Below are positions 35,312 through 44,391 of a stretch of DNA of 64,000 nt, one piece after another (position 1 is the first letter of the stretch; each line of letters begins with the position of its first letter). Position numbers and translations under genes: made by a program. Origin of the DNA: Arthrobacter sp. CAN_C5 (GTDB lineage Bacteria; Actinomycetota; Actinomycetes; Actinomycetales; Micrococcaceae); assembly GCF_017875735.1 (NCBI RefSeq), contig NZ_JAGGMZ010000001.1:2294001-2358000 (forward strand), read 5' to 3'. Below the pieces are notes generated by a model. The model searched no databases, was not told the DNA's origin, and saw only the letters and a program-made list of their open reading frames with translations.

Positions 35312-35314
35312 AAA

Positions 35315-36760
35315 ATGTCTATTCTGCAGCAGCCGTCGGCTACACGCAGATGGTTCGCCCTCGCACTGATAGCCACCGCACAGTTCATGGTCATCATGGA
35401 CACCTCAATCATCGGCGTGGCCTTGCCCAAGATGCAGGAGGACCTCGGTTTCTCCCAGGAAAACCTGTCCTGGGTCTTCAACGCCTACGTCGTCGCCCTC
35501 GGTGGGCTGCTGTTACTTGGCGGCCGACTTTCAGATCTATTCGGTGCACGACGAATCTTCGCCACAGGGTGGATAATTCTGCTCATCGGTTCCGTGGTCG
35601 CCGGCGCCGCGGGCACTGTATCCGTTGAACTCGCAGGCCGTGCCATTCAGGGCCTCGGATCGGCCTTAATCGCACCTTCCGCGCTCACTTTGCTAATGAT
35701 GCTCTTCGGCGGAGAGCCGAAACAGCTTACGAAAGCATTGGCCATCTACGGCGCGGCGGCACCGGCGGGCGGAACTGCAGGAGTATTTCTTGGTGGACTC
35801 ATCACTGAATACGCCTCCTGGCCGTGGGTCTTCTACATCAATATCCCCATCGCGGTCCTGGCCGTGGCGCTGACTCCAGCTCTGATGCCTGCGGGCAAGG
35901 CCGGTAAAGGATCCGTGGACTTCCTGGGAGCAATCACCGTTACCGCCGGAATCGGAGCCGCGGTCTTCGCCATCGTTCGCGCACCCGAGGTGGGTTGGGG
36001 ATCAGCCGAAACCTGGCTCATCCTGGCCGGCGCCGTCGTACTGCTCGGTATCTTCCTGGGTCTCCAAGCACGGCTGAAAGACCCCCTGATGCGGCTCGGA
36101 ATTTTCCGCACCTCCAATCTCGGCGCAGCAAATATAGCTCAGGTGCTCCTCGGCGCGGCGTGGATCCCCATGTGGTTCTTCCTCAACCTGTACCTACAGC
36201 AGGTCCTTGGCTATAGCGCTTTCCCCAGCGGCGCAGCACTACTGCCGATGACAATCGTGATCATGATCGGAATGATTGTCCTCGCACCACGGATGATGAA
36301 CCGCTTTGGACCAAAGAACATGATTGTAACCGGCCTCGCCGTCCTGGCCGTGGGAATGGGATGGCTCTCCCTGATCCGCCCGGACGGATCCTTCTGGGTT
36401 GACGTGCTGCCAGCCTCGCTAGTTGCAGCCCTCGGCATGTCTCTGGCATTCATACCATCGCTGGGAACGGCAATCTCCAGCGCGCGGCCTGAGGAAGGCG
36501 GACTCGCTGCAGGCATCGTGAACACCAGTTATCAGGTGGGCTCGGCACTTGGACTAGCGGCCATGACCGCGGTCGCAGCCGGTTTCGGCGCTGACCAGCT
36601 CGGTGACCCCGCAGCCCTAACCAATGGATTCTCCTCGGCGTTCATCGGTGCAGCCGTCATCGCCCTGGCCGGCGCCATCCTCGCCGCGCTGACACTGCGC
36701 ACCCCTGGCCACCGCACACTCAGCGAATCCGAATCCCCCGCCGCATCCACCCAAAAATAG
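35315..36760 (+). CDS. DHA2-family (EmrB/QacA) 14-helix MFS transporter, copy 1
   Basis: A 481-residue proton-driven exporter. ATAQFMVIMDTSIIGVALPK is the DHA2 helix-1 motif with the membrane Asp; GGRLSDLFGARRIFATGWII is the loop 2-3 signature; GSALIAPSALTLLM lies in helix 4. ATG 35315 follows CTAGGAGTAAAA; longer in-frame starts would add leader-encoded, non-family residues. It has a CsoR-type operator and a long structured leader. Nearly identical to copy 2 except the last 15 residues or so. Substrate unknown; metal- or drug-induced export is inferred. Confidence 0.9.
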   Translation: MSILQQPSATRRWFALALIATAQFMVIMDTSIIGVALPKMQEDLGFSQENLSWVFNAYVVALGGLLLLGGRLSDLFGARRIFATGWIILLIGSVVAGAAGTVSVELAGRAIQGLGSALIAPSALTLLMMLFGGEPKQLTKALAIYGAAAPAGGTAGVFLGGLITEYASWPWVFYINIPIAVLAVALTPALMPAGKAGKGSVDFLGAITVTAGIGAAVFAIVRAPEVGWGSAETWLILAGAVVLLGIFLGLQARLKDPLMRLGIFRTSNLGAANIAQVLLGAAWIPMWFFLNLYLQQVLGYSAFPSGAALLPMTIVIMIGMIVLAPRMMNRFGPKNMIVTGLAVLAVGMGWLSLIRPDGSFWVDVLPASLVAALGMSLAFIPSLGTAISSARPEEGGLAAGIVNTSYQVGSALGLAAMTAVAAGFGADQLGDPAALTNGFSSAFIGAAVIALAGAILAALTLRTPGHRTLSESESPAASTQK

Positions 36761-36806
36761 CCATAACAACCCCATCAACCCAACCACACACCAACAAGGA
36801 GAAAAA

Positions 36807-37310
36807 ATGTCCACCCTACAGCTTTTGATCGCCTATGACGGCTCAATCGACGCCCAGAGTGCCCTGCGGACCGCCGCCACCATGTTCCCCGGAGCTTCCG
36901 CGGTTGTGCTCTATGCACGCCAGCCGCTAGAAGGCTTCGCAGCCCATCTTGAAGGACACCCCGCTCTGGAGGAACTTGCCGGATTAGACGCCGCCACGTT
37001 GGACGTATCAGAACGGATAGCAGACGAAGGCGCGCAGCTAGCCCGCGAGCTCGGTTTTAACTCAGAACCAAGAGTTTCATCGACGATGTCGACAGCCTCG
37101 GAAGCCATTGTCGACACAGCCGAGGAAGTTGATGCCGATCTGATCATTGTCGGCTCCAGAGGACGCCGCGGATTCAAGGCCACACTTCTCGGAAGCACCT
37201 CAGCTAGCGTCCTGCACCACGCGACGCGGCCGACCCTGGTGATTCCCTCCGACTCGGTCGCATCAGCCCGCCGAGCCGGGCTTACGGAAACGGCCCGCCA
37301 CTCGGTCTAA
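36807..37310 (+). CDS. Universal stress protein
   Basis: A 167-residue UspA-fold protein: LLIAYDGSIDAQSALRTAAT at the N terminus with the Asp of the nucleotide pocket, and DLIIVGSRGRRGFKATLLGS near the C terminus. The latter fits the G-2X-G-9X-G-S ATP-binding motif, so it is probably an ATP-binding Usp. ATG 36807 follows AAGGAG. It lies 46 bp after the MFS gene, likely the same transcript. In the second block the gene is reduced to 20 codons (46943). Confidence 0.9.
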   Translation: MSTLQLLIAYDGSIDAQSALRTAATMFPGASAVVLYARQPLEGFAAHLEGHPALEELAGLDAATLDVSERIADEGAQLARELGFNSEPRVSSTMSTASEAIVDTAEEVDADLIIVGSRGRRGFKATLLGSTSASVLHHATRPTLVIPSDSVASARRAGLTETARHSV

Positions 37311-37378
37311 TCCACATAAGGGCAAGCAGCCGCAGGGGACGCGCGGGTCTGAGCAGGATAAGTCTGTGTGTGGTCATG

Positions 37379-37422
37379 AAGGTGGGGCCCGAAACGCACT
37401 ACGGAGTTTCCGGCCCCACCTT
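37379..37422 (+). terminator. Terminator after the universal stress gene
   Basis: AAGGTGGGGCCCGAAAC and GTTTCCGGCCCCACCTT form a 17-bp stem with one mismatch and a 10-base loop. The hairpin is retained in copy 2 (47027-47070) although the gene was lost. Confidence 0.75.
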
Positions 37423-37571
37423 TCCTTCAAGACGCTGCATTGCACATTGAACGTAGTGATCCCTCAGCATCACAACATCGGCACGGCCGTGAGCACCCAA
37501 GTCGCATCGGCCGCAAACAATTCCTAACCACACCCTTCACTCACTCACCTACAACCGACAGGAGAACGACG

Positions 37572-38573
37572 ATGCCCACGAACCGACAGTTCATCAATCA
37601 GCGCGACAACGTCATCAGCGAAGCCCTTGAAGGTCTCGCAGCCACCTACCCCGACCTCATCACCCACGACGCAGCGACGTCACTGATCAGTCGAGCACAA
37701 CCCACTTTCGGCAAGGTCGGACTGGTCTCGGGGGGTGGATCGGGCCACGAACCGCTGCACGCCGGATTCGTGGGCAAAGGGATGCTCGACGTCGCCGTCG
37801 CCGGTGCCGTCTTCGCCAGCCCCACCGCCCTTCAAGTCCAAGCAGGAACCACCCTGGCCGATAAGGGGGTTGGCGTCCTGCAAATTGTGAAGAACTACAC
37901 GGGCGATGTCCTCAACTTTCAAATCGCAGCCGAGCTGGCCTCCGATAACGGAACCGTCGTCGAGAGCGTCATCGTCGATGACGATCTCGCCTCCGACAGT
38001 GATAATGGCGGCCCTGGACGCCGCGGTACCGCAGCCGTGATCACCGTCGAGAAGATCTGCGGGGCCCTCGCCGAGCAGGGCGCTGACCTATCCACCGTCA
38101 CCGCCGCTGGCCGCGACATTGTTACACGCTCCCGCACGCTCGCGCTCACCCTTGACGGCTGCACCCATCCCGGTAACACCAGTCCCGCCTTCACCTTGAA
38201 CGCGCACGAAGTAGAATTCGGGGTTGGCATCCACGGTGAACGCGGAACCGGGCGGGTTCCGTTCGCCGCTGCTGACGAGCTCACCGAACAGCTCATCATT
38301 CCGCTTGTCGACTCGCTCGGCCTGAAAAGCGGGCAACCAGTCATTGCCATCGTCAACGGTCTTGGCGGGACTTACCCATTAGAGCTGTCCATTATCGCCC
38401 GCCACATGCACGAAGTTCTCCGTGGCCGCGGCATCACCGTCGCCCGATCACTCGTCGGGTCCTACGTGACCAGCCTGGACATGCATGGAGTCTCCATCAC
38501 CCTCACCGCGGTCGATGACAACATCATCGCGGGCTGGGATGCACCCGTCCGCACCCCCACTTTGACTTGGTAA
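37572..38573 (+). CDS. dhaK: Dihydroxyacetone kinase subunit DhaK
   Basis: A 333-residue substrate-binding subunit. KVGLVSGGGSGHEPLHAGFV and GKGMLDVAVAGAVFASPT form the dihydroxyacetone site; the covalent His is in FGVGIHGERGTGR. DhaK holds dihydroxyacetone as a hemiaminal while DhaL-bound ADP is rephosphorylated by DhaM of the PTS. ATG 37572 follows AGGAGAACGACG. It is followed 7 bp later by dhaL; no dhaM is in the window. A 207-bp fragment of the gene survives at 47277. Confidence 0.92.
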   Translation: MPTNRQFINQRDNVISEALEGLAATYPDLITHDAATSLISRAQPTFGKVGLVSGGGSGHEPLHAGFVGKGMLDVAVAGAVFASPTALQVQAGTTLADKGVGVLQIVKNYTGDVLNFQIAAELASDNGTVVESVIVDDDLASDSDNGGPGRRGTAAVITVEKICGALAEQGADLSTVTAAGRDIVTRSRTLALTLDGCTHPGNTSPAFTLNAHEVEFGVGIHGERGTGRVPFAAADELTEQLIIPLVDSLGLKSGQPVIAIVNGLGGTYPLELSIIARHMHEVLRGRGITVARSLVGSYVTSLDMHGVSITLTAVDDNIIAGWDAPVRTPTLTW

Positions 38574-38580
38574 GGAAATC

Positions 38581-39252
38581 ATGACCACCACCATTGACGG
38601 AACCACTGCCCGGGACTGGATCAACGAGTTCACCCGCATATTCGCAAACGCCCAGCAGCGGCTCACCGAGCTGGACCGCCTTGCTGGAGACGGTGACTTC
38701 GGCACCAATATCGCCTCCGCGCTCCGCCGTGTCAGCGACGTCCTCCCGTCCACCGCTGATGCTACCTACCGCACCGTGTTCAGCGCCGCATCTGAGGGAT
38801 TTCTGCGAACCGGCGGAACTAGCGGCCCCCTGTTCGGGATGTGGTTCCGTAGCATCGCGCGTGCCGGCCACAACTCCGCGGTCTTGCCTGAGCTTGCTGG
38901 GGGTGTGGCCGGTGGGCTCGGCGCAATCCAGAGCCTCGGTGGAGCCAAAGTCGGCGACAACACCATGATCGATGCCCTTGCGCCAGCATCGGAAGCCCTT
39001 AGTGAGGCGGCTGCCCTGAACCTGTCTGTCCCCGCAGCACTTGAGAACGCGGCCCGCGCCAGCCGTACAGGTGCGCTCAGCACTGGGGATCTGATTGCCC
39101 GCCGCGGACGAGCAAGTTACGTCGGCGAACTCGCCCGGGGAGTGCTCGATCCGGGCGCCGTCACCATTGCGCTTTTTTTTGAGGCAGGAGCAACTGCGGC
39201 TGGATCTCCCCAGCAGTGGCAGGATCTCGGCGTGAACACCGTTAAGCGTTGA
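38581..39252 (+). CDS. dhaL: Dihydroxyacetone kinase subunit DhaL
   Basis: A 223-residue nucleotide-binding subunit, eight-helix barrel. RLAGDGDFGTNIASALRRV carries the Asp residues that bind Mg-ADP; TGGTSGPLFGMWF and VGDNTMIDALAPA are further family motifs, and RRGRASYVGELARGVLDPGA is the C-terminal lid. Length and motifs are normal. The eight-T run at about 39173 encodes LFF and is in frame. It needs a PTS partner encoded elsewhere. Confidence 0.92.
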   Translation: MTTTIDGTTARDWINEFTRIFANAQQRLTELDRLAGDGDFGTNIASALRRVSDVLPSTADATYRTVFSAASEGFLRTGGTSGPLFGMWFRSIARAGHNSAVLPELAGGVAGGLGAIQSLGGAKVGDNTMIDALAPASEALSEAAALNLSVPAALENAARASRTGALSTGDLIARRGRASYVGELARGVLDPGAVTIALFFEAGATAAGSPQQWQDLGVNTVKR

Positions 39253-39262
39253 TCCCCCGCCC

Positions 39263-39295
39263 AGAGTGGCGGGCCCCTTCGGGGCCTGCCACTCT
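39263..39295 (+). terminator. Terminator of dhaKL
   Basis: AGAGTGGCGGGCCCC, TTCG, GGGGCCTGCCACTCT-type arms form a long GC-rich hairpin 11 bp after the dhaL stop. Confidence 0.85.
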
Positions 39296-39658
39296 CGCAC
39301 CAGCTGAATGCAGATCAGGACCACACGCAACCAAGTACCGAGGCCGCACCGACACGGGACCTGACCACGCCCTCCTGGCCGGGTTCGTCCGCGCAGCAGA
39401 AGCGGCAGCGGCTTTCGAGTTGGCATTGGGCAGGGACGGCCGGCCAAAATCACGTCGGCGGGGACGCAGGGACGCCCTGCAGCCTTCGTCTAGCCGCGTG
39501 GACTTCGACGGCCCCATCAGGATCGGTGGAGGGGAGAAAAACAGTCCCCCGATCTCCTGCGCCGGTGAGCACCCGCCTGTCCGGCAGCCCCTCAACCCGG
39601 CAGGACACCCCCGCCTGAGCGCTTTCCACCATCTCGTGATTGATCAGAAGGACAAGGC
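39296..39658. other. Stretch with only a doubtful frame
   Basis: A plus-strand frame (39249-39665) contains HALLAGFVRAAEAAAAFELA, which could be a helix of a real protein. It has no proper start and overlaps the terminator, so I do not call it. Confidence 0.35.
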
Positions 39659-39943
39659 ATGCTGAACCACCCTCCCGAATACTTCTTGCTCCTCCATAAT
39701 TCGGAGCAGGCACGACTTCTGGCTGCGGTCGAGCACCGACGCAACGCCGAGCGCCGACGGGCTGGCACCCCCGACCCAATGCGCAAACAATCCACTTTTG
39801 CCCATCTCCTTCGGCGTGCACTCCGTGCCTTACAACCAGTCATCACAACTCACCGGGCCGCCGCCATCGACCGGACCTTGAAAAGGATTCAAGCAGATCC
39901 CGCTTCTCCAAAGAATCCAGAAAAGATCACCCTGGCCCGATAA
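39659..39943 (+). CDS. Small basic hypothetical protein
   Basis: A 94-residue frame starting MLNHPPEYFLLLHNSEQARL after AGAAGGACAAGGC. It is rich in Arg, mostly helical (FAHLLRRALRALQPVITTHR) and has no recognisable domain. It could be a small DNA- or membrane-associated protein. Translation is plausible but homologues were not checked. Confidence 0.45.
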   Translation: MLNHPPEYFLLLHNSEQARLLAAVEHRRNAERRRAGTPDPMRKQSTFAHLLRRALRALQPVITTHRAAAIDRTLKRIQADPASPKNPEKITLAR

Positions 39944-40259
39944 TGACAGTCTCTCCCATGGCTACCTACAGGCGTGCCGCGACGCCCCCGTCTTAAACAG
40001 TCCTCCAGCCTGTCCGCAACCAATGGATGTACGCAGGTGGACCGGGACCAGGCTACGCCGATTGGGGCGAGAGACACCGCGAACTGGCGAAGATCTCGGA
40101 CAGCGCAACTCCGACGACGCCAGCACCCAGGAACCGAACCACCGCACGCCCCGTAGCTTGTCACCCGAAAAGTAACCGCAGAAGTTCCACCCCAATACTT
40201 GCAGTGCCTTCACGACACCTGCAAGAGACCGACTCATTCGAATTAGGAAAGGCACCCAC
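39944..40259. other. Stretch without a recognisable gene
   Basis: Short frames only, on both strands. Confidence 0.4.
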
Positions 40260-40514
40260 GTGACGCAGGACAACGATAATGGCCGGTACCTTGGAGTTCT
40301 TCAATCAGTGACTGACTGCCTCAATGATGCCGCAGCGGCGTTCGAACGGGTTTGCCAGGACCCGGCGTTGGACAGGGACGACCTCGACGCACTCAATTGG
40401 ATGTGCAGGTCGTTCAACGACTTCTCCGCCACTATCCAAGGGCTGAGACTGGCCAACGAACGTCGCCCAGACCGCGCTGGTCCCGCACTACCGCCAGTAG
40501 CCAGCGCTCCTTAG
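40260..40514 (+). CDS. Small hypothetical protein
   Basis: An 84-residue protein with GTG start after AGGAAAGGCACCCAC. It is acidic and probably helical (RYLGVLQSVTDCLNDAAAAF, DLDALNWMCRSFNDFSATIQ), with two Cys. I do not recognise the family. The good ribosome binding site and lack of a competing frame support it. Confidence 0.55.
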   Translation: MTQDNDNGRYLGVLQSVTDCLNDAAAAFERVCQDPALDRDDLDALNWMCRSFNDFSATIQGLRLANERRPDRAGPALPPVASAP

Positions 40515-40613
40515 GAACAGTCCATAGAACGAAGCGAATCGTATAAGATCACCGATCGGCCTAAGCGTGGCACTCCCCTAACCCGATGGGGTCTCCTGCC
40601 GGAACGGCTTAGT

Positions 40614-41327
40614 TCAGTCTCCTCCGGGGAGCCTGTCCGGATCCCCGAGGGGGGCCGCATCCTCGTTGCGTGCTTTCTCCAGTGCGTTCAGGACCAGGTC
40701 GAGGCCAAAAACGAACTCCTTCGAGTAGCTGTAACCGGGCTGAAGCACGTGCTTGGACATCAGTTCGAAAAGGTACGGGTAATCGGCGGCGGATAGTTGG
40801 GCGAGCAGCATCTGCGCCATCGCCGCGGCCTGTTCCCCGGTATCGAACGGCAAAGCTTTTTCCTGCTTGGCGAATCCGTAGACATAACTATCCAGCGCGG
40901 AGACCGCATGGGCCGTCATGGTCAAAGAAAACCCGCCGTTCCGGAAAGTACCCAAGACCCGGTCGTGGTGCCGCAGAGTCGCCGGACCGGGACTAGATCC
41001 CGAATCCATCAGCCCGTTCGCCCATGGGTGGCTGAGAAGCACCTCACGAACCGAAACAGACCGCTTCCGTAGGGCGGCCTTCCACGGCTCGTCATGCGGG
41101 GGAAGCACAATTTCCGCGAAAAGCGCGTCAATCATACCGTTGAGCAAGTCCTCTTTATTGGCGACGTGGTTGTAGAGGGACATGGCCTCCACACCCAGCT
41201 CTTCCCCGAGCCGGCGCATCGTGAGCCGTTCGATACCACCCTCGTCAGCCAATGCAATGGCCGCCTCGAGCACCCGGTCCCGGCTCAGCCTGATCCGGCG
41301 GTCCACATCGGGCACCTTCTGGGACAT
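40614..41327 (-). CDS. TetR-family transcriptional regulator 1
   Basis: A 237-residue repressor. The N-terminal HTH reads [40 protein letters not shown]; the C-terminal TetR_C-type ligand domain includes [36 protein letters not shown]. It is a close paralogue of the regulator at 43515, including the HHDRV and HAVSALDSY motifs. It lies convergent with the small genes at 40 kb, and its upstream region has a palindrome (41398). The ligand is unknown; family members of this type often control drug or solvent efflux. Confidence 0.9.
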   Translation of the reverse strand: MSQKVPDVDRRIRLSRDRVLEAAIALADEGGIERLTMRRLGEELGVEAMSLYNHVANKEDLLNGMIDALFAEIVLPPHDEPWKAALRKRSVSVREVLLSHPWANGLMDSGSSPGPATLRHHDRVLGTFRNGGFSLTMTAHAVSALDSYVYGFAKQEKALPFDTGEQAAAMAQMLLAQLSAADYPYLFELMSKHVLQPGYSYSKEFVFGLDLVLNALEKARNEDAAPLGDPDRLPGGD

Positions 41328-41397
41328 CGTGTTCTCCTCTTCCCGTTACCTGAACTGACAAGCTTACAACGTCCAAATAGATCCCTACAGCGTACAT

Positions 41398-41408
41398 TTA
41401 CAGTGTAA
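41398..41408 (-). promoter_or_regulatory. Candidate TetR-1 operator
   Basis: TTACAGTGTAA, a perfect 11-base palindrome with central A/T asymmetry, 71 bp upstream of the regulator's start. Its half-site resembles CTTACGTTGTAAG in front of TetR 2. Confidence 0.45.
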
Positions 41409-41928
41409 GTAATCGTTTGGTGAGGTCCGGGAATCAAGCACGAGCTCGAACTGTGATGTAACGACCACCCCGTCGTCACCTCAGCCACCCGCACCGACTG
41501 CGTGCAGGACGACCAGTCTCGTGACAACCGCTTCTCGCACCTATCCAGGATGACATCGTGCAATCTCAAAAACGCTTGGCTTGAACCAACCGACGCTGCT
41601 GCTGTTCATAGCAATGGCGCTCTATCTACTGCTTCCGCACGTCAACAAAACTTGGCTCTGCCGAAGGCCGTAAGGGACGAGCTGACGCTCCCTGGATCAC
41701 GACGCCAGGACTCCGCTGTCAAGCCCAGGGATGCAACTATAGGAGCATCCCGGGCCGGTTCACCGCGGAACCATCAACGGATCAACGTGCGCTGGGTCGT
41801 AACGGGACTCTGGTGGCTGAGCGCATTATCTTGAAAACCCGGAAACGGCGTTTTGTCACTGTTGGAAAGGAAAACAGCACCGACGGCTGACCCCCGGTGG
41901 GCCTGATCGGAGAATGCGTAGCTGGTGA
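41409..41928. other. Stretch with gene debris
   Basis: Around 41575-41670 one plus-strand frame reads LNQPTLLLFIAMALYLLLPH VNKTWL, a lone hydrophobic helix without a start. It is probably a fragment of a lost membrane-protein gene. Nothing else is recognisable. Confidence 0.35.
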
Positions 41929-42408
41929 CTACGTCCTGTCCTCAGCATGGGATGTCTTGGCGCTGCCCGGCCGCTCCCGCATCGCCAGGATCGCCAGGAT
42001 CGCCAGAGGCAGTACAGAGATAGTGGCGGCGATGGTGAGCTGGAGGTTGCTCGCCCCGACAAGCGGTGCGATCACCGAGGCAGCAGCTGTCACCCCGGCA
42101 GTGGCTAGTAGCAGGCGCGGCACGAGGGGCTTGCGAGTCCTGGCGGATGCAAGGACCATTATGCCGAAGATGAGCATTCCCAAAGCAGCGCTTGCCATTA
42201 TCGCGCCGAGGTAGGTGACGGAGAATTCGACTCCAACCGAAACGCTCAGGAGTAGCGCTATCAGTCCGACCCATAGGGATGTAAGCATGGAAATGATGCC
42301 GGCGGCGACCCGGAAGCCGGAGACTTTATGGGAGAGCACGGCAGCAACCCGTGGAAGTCTCGAGGGTGGATTGCATCGGTGACAGCATGAGATCTCCTGG
42401 AGCGACAC
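41929..42408 (-). CDS. Small integral membrane protein, start probably frameshifted
   Basis: Four hydrophobic segments are visible: MLTSLWVGLIALLLSVSVGV, TYLGAIMASAALGMLIFGIM, LLLATAGVTAAASVIAPLVG and ATISVLPLAILAILAMRERP. The open frame begins with a GTG at 42408 lacking a ribosome site. A good CAGGAGATCTC-ATG lies in another frame (MLSPMQSTLETSTGCCRALP) and stops after 20 codons, so a one-base shift near 42340 probably separates the true start from the body. The function is unknown. Confidence 0.55.
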   Translation of the reverse strand: MSLQEISCCHRCNPPSRLPRVAAVLSHKVSGFRVAAGIISMLTSLWVGLIALLLSVSVGVEFSVTYLGAIMASAALGMLIFGIMVLASARTRKPLVPRLLLATAGVTAAASVIAPLVGASNLQLTIAATISVLPLAILAILAMRERPGSAKTSHAEDRT

Positions 42409-42727
42409 CGGCGGATGCTCTCATCCTGCCAGCACTTCCACCTGTGCAAAGACAAGGGTTGTAGTTGCGGATCGATACCTCCCCGTTCCTGGGGACCGAT
42501 GTATCGGCCTCTTCACCGTTGCCGACTTCTGAGGTGCCGTCGGTGCGGCTGGTGAGTGCCTGCATACTGTTGTCCTAAGTCAGGGGAAGTGTAGGGCCCG
42601 GGGAGTTTTCCGTCGATCAGTGCGAGGGCCGCCGCAGCGGCGGGACATCCTGGCCCGCTTGGTGTCCTGGATGCCGGGGCTTGTGAGAACGGGATTGTCC
42701 ATGGTCCACTCCTTCGCGGTCGACCGT
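42409..42727. other. Stretch without a recognisable gene
   Basis: Only the probable start region of the preceding leftward gene and short unsupported frames. Confidence 0.35.
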
Positions 42728-43429
42728 TCAGTTGGCTGGGAGTCGGCGGCCTGCGATGAGCAGCCAGAAGATGATCACAACCTCACCCACAAACATGAAC
42801 TGGGCGAAAACGGCGGAGAAGTCCGGAATGAAGGCCATACCGACGGCATCGGCCAGGTATCCGATGCCTGCGATGGCGAGCAGAATACCGAAGACCTTTG
42901 GCACGAAACCCGATCGGAAGGCCAGATAGCCGACGAGCAGGAGGGAGATGCCGAACAGGCCCTGGCTGATGACCCAGATGGTGTTGAACGACTCCAGCAC
43001 CGGGAGGGCGGCTTCGGGATCGCCGAGGAGCGAGAACCCGATCAAGAGTTGACTGAGGGCAACCACTAACAAGACCGCGTAAACGGATCTCATCCAGGCG
43101 GCCGCCGCCGAGACCCGACGGTTCACCGGTTTGAACAGTGTGTACATTGCCCCCGCCACGATGATGTCGAGCAGGGCCACGATGAAAAAGCCGCCGACAC
43201 CCACGAAGAACAGCAGTGGGGCGCCGGAGATGTTAAGCGCGGTCTGGTCGGGGTCACCGCGTGCGATCAAGGGGACAATCGCGCCAAAGTTCGCGAAACC
43301 AGCAAGCACCGCCATGATCGCGAGTCCGAGTCCTGCCACAATCGCCGCAGTTCGTGGCGACCAGGTGGTGAAGTTCATCGGGCGTTGCAGGACGTTGGTC
43401 TTGCTCGAGTAGAGCGAAGTGCGGTTCAC
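42728..43429 (-). CDS. DUF4386-family membrane protein
   Basis: A 233-residue protein with six to seven helices. SPRTAAIVAGLGLAIMAVLA GF at the N terminus, FIVALLDIIVAGAMYTLFKP VNRRVSAAAAWMRSVYAV in the centre, and PKVFGILLAIAGIGYLADAV G towards the end are typical of DUF4386. The family has no known biochemical role. It is divergent from TetR 2 at 43515, and palindromes lie between them, so TetR 2 probably represses it. Confidence 0.85.
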   Translation of the reverse strand: MNRTSLYSSKTNVLQRPMNFTTWSPRTAAIVAGLGLAIMAVLAGFANFGAIVPLIARGDPDQTALNISGAPLLFFVGVGGFFIVALLDIIVAGAMYTLFKPVNRRVSAAAAWMRSVYAVLLVVALSQLLIGFSLLGDPEAALPVLESFNTIWVISQGLFGISLLLVGYLAFRSGFVPKVFGILLAIAGIGYLADAVGMAFIPDFSAVFAQFMFVGEVVIIFWLLIAGRRLPAN

Positions 43430-43438
43430 TTTCGTATC

Positions 43439-43484
43439 CTTACGTTGTAAGCTGATGATGTAAGTACCATACGTCTACGTGGTA
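43439..43484. promoter_or_regulatory. TetR-2 operator region
   Basis: Two palindromes in the divergent region: CTTACGTTGTAAG (43439-43451) and TACCATACGTCTACGTGGTA (43465-43484). They lie between the DUF4386 gene and the TetR gene, fitting shared control. Confidence 0.65.
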
Positions 43485-43514
43485 AGGTTGTCAATAATTC
43501 CAGACGGAGAGATT

Positions 43515-44237
43515 ATGACGAGGCGATCGAGCAATACTGGCCCAGCTTCACGCGGCCGCCTGAACCGGGAGCTAGTGCTGAGCGCAGCAATCGCGCTTGC
43601 CGATGACTCGGGTATCGAATCATTGACGATGCGCAGGCTCGGGGAAGAACTCGGGGTGGAGGCGATGTCGCTTTACAACCACGTCGCTAATAAGGAAGAC
43701 CTGTTCAACGCCATGGTCGATGCCGTGTTCGACGAGATCGAACTGCCCTTGCACAGTGACGATTGGAAGACGGCGATACGCAAGCGATCGGTCTCGTTCC
43801 GCGACACGCTGTCACGCCACCCTTGGGCCACCGCATTGAAGGACTCCGGGACCAGCCCGGGGCCAGCCACCCTCCGGCATCATGACCGTGTCATCGGCAC
43901 GCTCCGGAACGGCGGGTTTTCTTTGACTATGGCAGCCCATGCGGTCTCGGCATTAGATAGTTACATCTACGGATTCGCGATGCAGGAGAAGAACCTGCCG
44001 TTTCACACTGAGGAAGAGACGGCTGCGATGGCGCACGTCATGCTCGCCCAACTTCCCGTCAACGAGCACCCGTATCTCGCCGAGCTGACGGCGGAGCATG
44101 TACTTCAGCCGGGCTATTCCTATGGCGACGAGTTCCCGCTCGGCCTCGAGCTCCTCCTCGACGGCCTCGAAGGATGGCCCGAACGACGCCCCCGGGATCG
44201 GCAGCCATCAGGAGTGTTGATCAAGAGCGGCCGATGA
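43515..44237 (+). CDS. TetR-family transcriptional regulator 2
   Basis: A 240-residue paralogue of the regulator at 40614. [43 protein letters not shown]. Ligand domain: [43 protein letters not shown] 43515 follows GGAGAGATT. The two paralogues face away from each other around two membrane-protein genes, suggesting duplication of a regulator-target unit. It probably represses the divergent DUF4386 gene. Confidence 0.9.
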   Translation: MTRRSSNTGPASRGRLNRELVLSAAIALADDSGIESLTMRRLGEELGVEAMSLYNHVANKEDLFNAMVDAVFDEIELPLHSDDWKTAIRKRSVSFRDTLSRHPWATALKDSGTSPGPATLRHHDRVIGTLRNGGFSLTMAAHAVSALDSYIYGFAMQEKNLPFHTEEETAAMAHVMLAQLPVNEHPYLAELTAEHVLQPGYSYGDEFPLGLELLLDGLEGWPERRPRDRQPSGVLIKSGR

Positions 44238-44391
44238 CGGACACGGCGTATTTCTGGGTGTGACGCTTGGGGCGCGTTTCGGCGAGCTCATGCTGCAATG
44301 GATTACTCCCAGCGGCGGGGGCGACAGCCGCCAAGGATCACTGGGTGCAGTTCGACCTGCGTAAGTTCGCTGTCGGTAAGGAACGGCCTAC

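Larger units (their letters stand above)
34982..37490 (+). repeat. Large direct repeat, copy 1 (operator - DHA2 MFS - usp - ...)
   Basis: From AGCATATGCCCCTGCGGA at 34982 the sequence is nearly identical to 45114 onward, at a constant offset of 10132 bp through the MFS gene. Copy 1 retains the full universal stress protein and dha genes; copy 2 has lost them. Similarity continues over the 37379 hairpin and ends near 37490. Confidence 0.9.

Noticed and set aside
35129-35314. N-terminal 62-residue extension of the DHA2 transporter
   Set aside because: It would begin inside the operator and read through the leader hairpin; the internal ATG has a good AGGAG and fits the family.
39173-39180. Eight-T run in dhaL as a possible frameshift
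   Set aside because: The frame continues through it as IALFFEAG with a normal family C terminus.
39249-39665. A 138-residue frame after dhaL
   Set aside because: Its start lies in the dhaL stop/terminator region and no homologous motif is visible; recorded as unsupported.
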